NCBI GenBank assembly: GCA_014843695.1
Contig: CM026404.1
Location: 89,542,179 to 89,606,178, forward strand
Origin: Archivesica marissinica
Lineage: Eukaryota; Mollusca; Bivalvia; Venerida; Vesicomyidae
Length of the DNA stretch: 64,000 nucleotides
Reading direction: 5' to 3'
Each line of letters opens with the position of its first letter. Within the stretch, counting starts at the first letter, position 1. The notes beneath the pieces were generated by a model. The model did not search any database. It was not told where the DNA came from and saw nothing but the letters and a program-made list of their open reading frames with translations. Position numbers and translations under genes: made by a program. Shown in pieces: positions 63,184-64,000 of this stretch.

Positions 63184-63690
63184 ATGCTAACATACACATT
63201 TTGTGTTAGCTGTAATAAATCACTGGTTACAAACTTTTTAATGCATTTGTAAATAAATATCTATAATGGGAGATAATTCACCAGTAATAGTTTAACAACA
63301 AGCAGTTTACTTTATCAAACGTTTACAAATTTTATCAAATGTTTATTTGTGGAAACCTTAATATCATTTATTGAGATATCTTTGTCTTTTCAACTTGACC
63401 CATATTGATCTGAGGTTTCGGGGAGAGGCAGTCAAGCAGCTTATTAGGGAAGCTATTAAATTATTATTTTTTTTTCATTTCTTCTTGTTCATTTTTAGTA
63501 TTTTCTTAGGCGTATCTCGTCATTTTCTTATTCAATCAATACTTTTCTTGAAAGACTTACTTATATTAGTACTACATACATCGGAACAAATTGATAGCAA
63601 ATTTTACCTTTTGGAAAGGTCTGTTGCTAATGTTTTCAAAACTTGTAGCCCAATCCCTTTACACTTTGAAAATGTCATGTATATGTACAC
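63184..63690. other. Single-copy sequence, nothing recognised
   Basis: A 120-codon plus-strand frame (63371..63733) is AT-driven, hydrophobic and runs into the palindrome; not supported. Confidence 0.35.
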
Positions 63691-63780
63691 ACAGGGATTC
63701 GGCACATTTGGGGGTACTAGTATATATATTTAAGTACTTAAATATATATACTAGTACCCCCAAACGTGCCGAATCCCTAT
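63691..63780. repeat. 90-bp near-perfect palindrome
   Basis: Arms of 45 bp centred on TAAGTACTTA (63731..63740) with only two mismatches. Outer part GGGATTCGGCACATTTGGGG, inner part TACTAGTATATATATTTAAG. No loop. Confidence 0.92.
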
Positions 63781-63892
63781 GTATGTATCTGTATATGGAT
63801 ATTACCAGGATTTATGTATGTTATTAATGTGACAGTAATGTTATTGTGATTTGTAAATTGTGTTCATCATTATGGAAATAGTTGCAATAAAA

Positions 63893-64000
63893 TGTGGAAG
63901 TCGTGATGCGCGTTCACTTCAGGCGCGAGAGGTCCGGAGTTCAAGCCCTGCTGGAGCCGTTACGATTGTGCCCTTAGGCAATGCATTTAAATTCCAAGTA
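63893..64000 (+). mobile_element. SINE family A, cut by the window edge
   Basis: GTGGAAGTCGTGATGCGCGT head, B box GGAGTTCAAGCCC, GTGCCCTTAGGCAATGCA; continues beyond 64000. Confidence 0.88.

Noticed and set aside
63371..63733. 120-codon plus-strand ORF
   Set aside because: AT-rich, hydrophobic by composition, and its end lies in the palindrome.

Overview
This is a nuclear genomic window from an animal, most probably a bivalve mollusc or a close lophotrochozoan relative. The evidence is a spliced gene with GT-AG introns, an intronless rhodopsin-family GPCR, several tRNA-headed SINE families, dense MITEs and a decayed LINE. The phylum call is an inference from the repeat style, and no species is named. 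There is no sign of bacterial or organellar sequence.

Two protein-coding genes are supported. (1) An intronless class A GPCR lies on the + strand at 19307..20644. A 23-bp tandem array carrying about 17 CCAAT boxes stops about 100 bp before its start codon. (2) A large split gene lies on the - strand. I could assemble 17 exons from 63033 down to a stop codon at 24429, about 2.5 kb of coding sequence over 38.6 kb. Its 5' end lies beyond the right edge. Splice phases chain through all but one junction. The product is a TPR-like helical-repeat protein with a low-complexity Ala-Pro-Arg-Gly segment spread over three small exons. I do not recognise the family. The two genes converge, with about 3.8 kb of SINEs and MITEs between their 3' ends.

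Layout: 1-6.8 kb holds two arrays (36 bp and a G-rich 15/25 bp array), a MITE and SINEs. 6.8-14.1 kb is a 40-bp satellite with higher-order structure. 14.1-19.2 kb is SINE/MITE debris and small arrays. 19.3-20.6 kb is the GPCR. 21.2-24.4 kb is SINE-derived arrays. 24.4-63.0 kb is the split gene, with tandem arrays in most large introns. 63-64 kb holds SINEs and a palindrome. Summing my intervals, tandem arrays cover roughly 30 kb, a little under half of the window.

The most interesting pattern is that many arrays can be traced to a parent sequence inside this window. The 36-bp array is the terminal repeat of a MITE. The 66-bp array is the core of a tRNA-derived SINE. A 22-bp array is an internal segment of another SINE. 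Two arrays are the ends or middles of TTAA-bounded, piggyBac-like MITEs. Two arrays are copies of exon edges of the split gene, multiplying a real 5' splice site about 22 times and a real 3' splice site about 9 times. The region looks like a place where short segments of mobile elements and exon borders are repeatedly turned into minisatellites.
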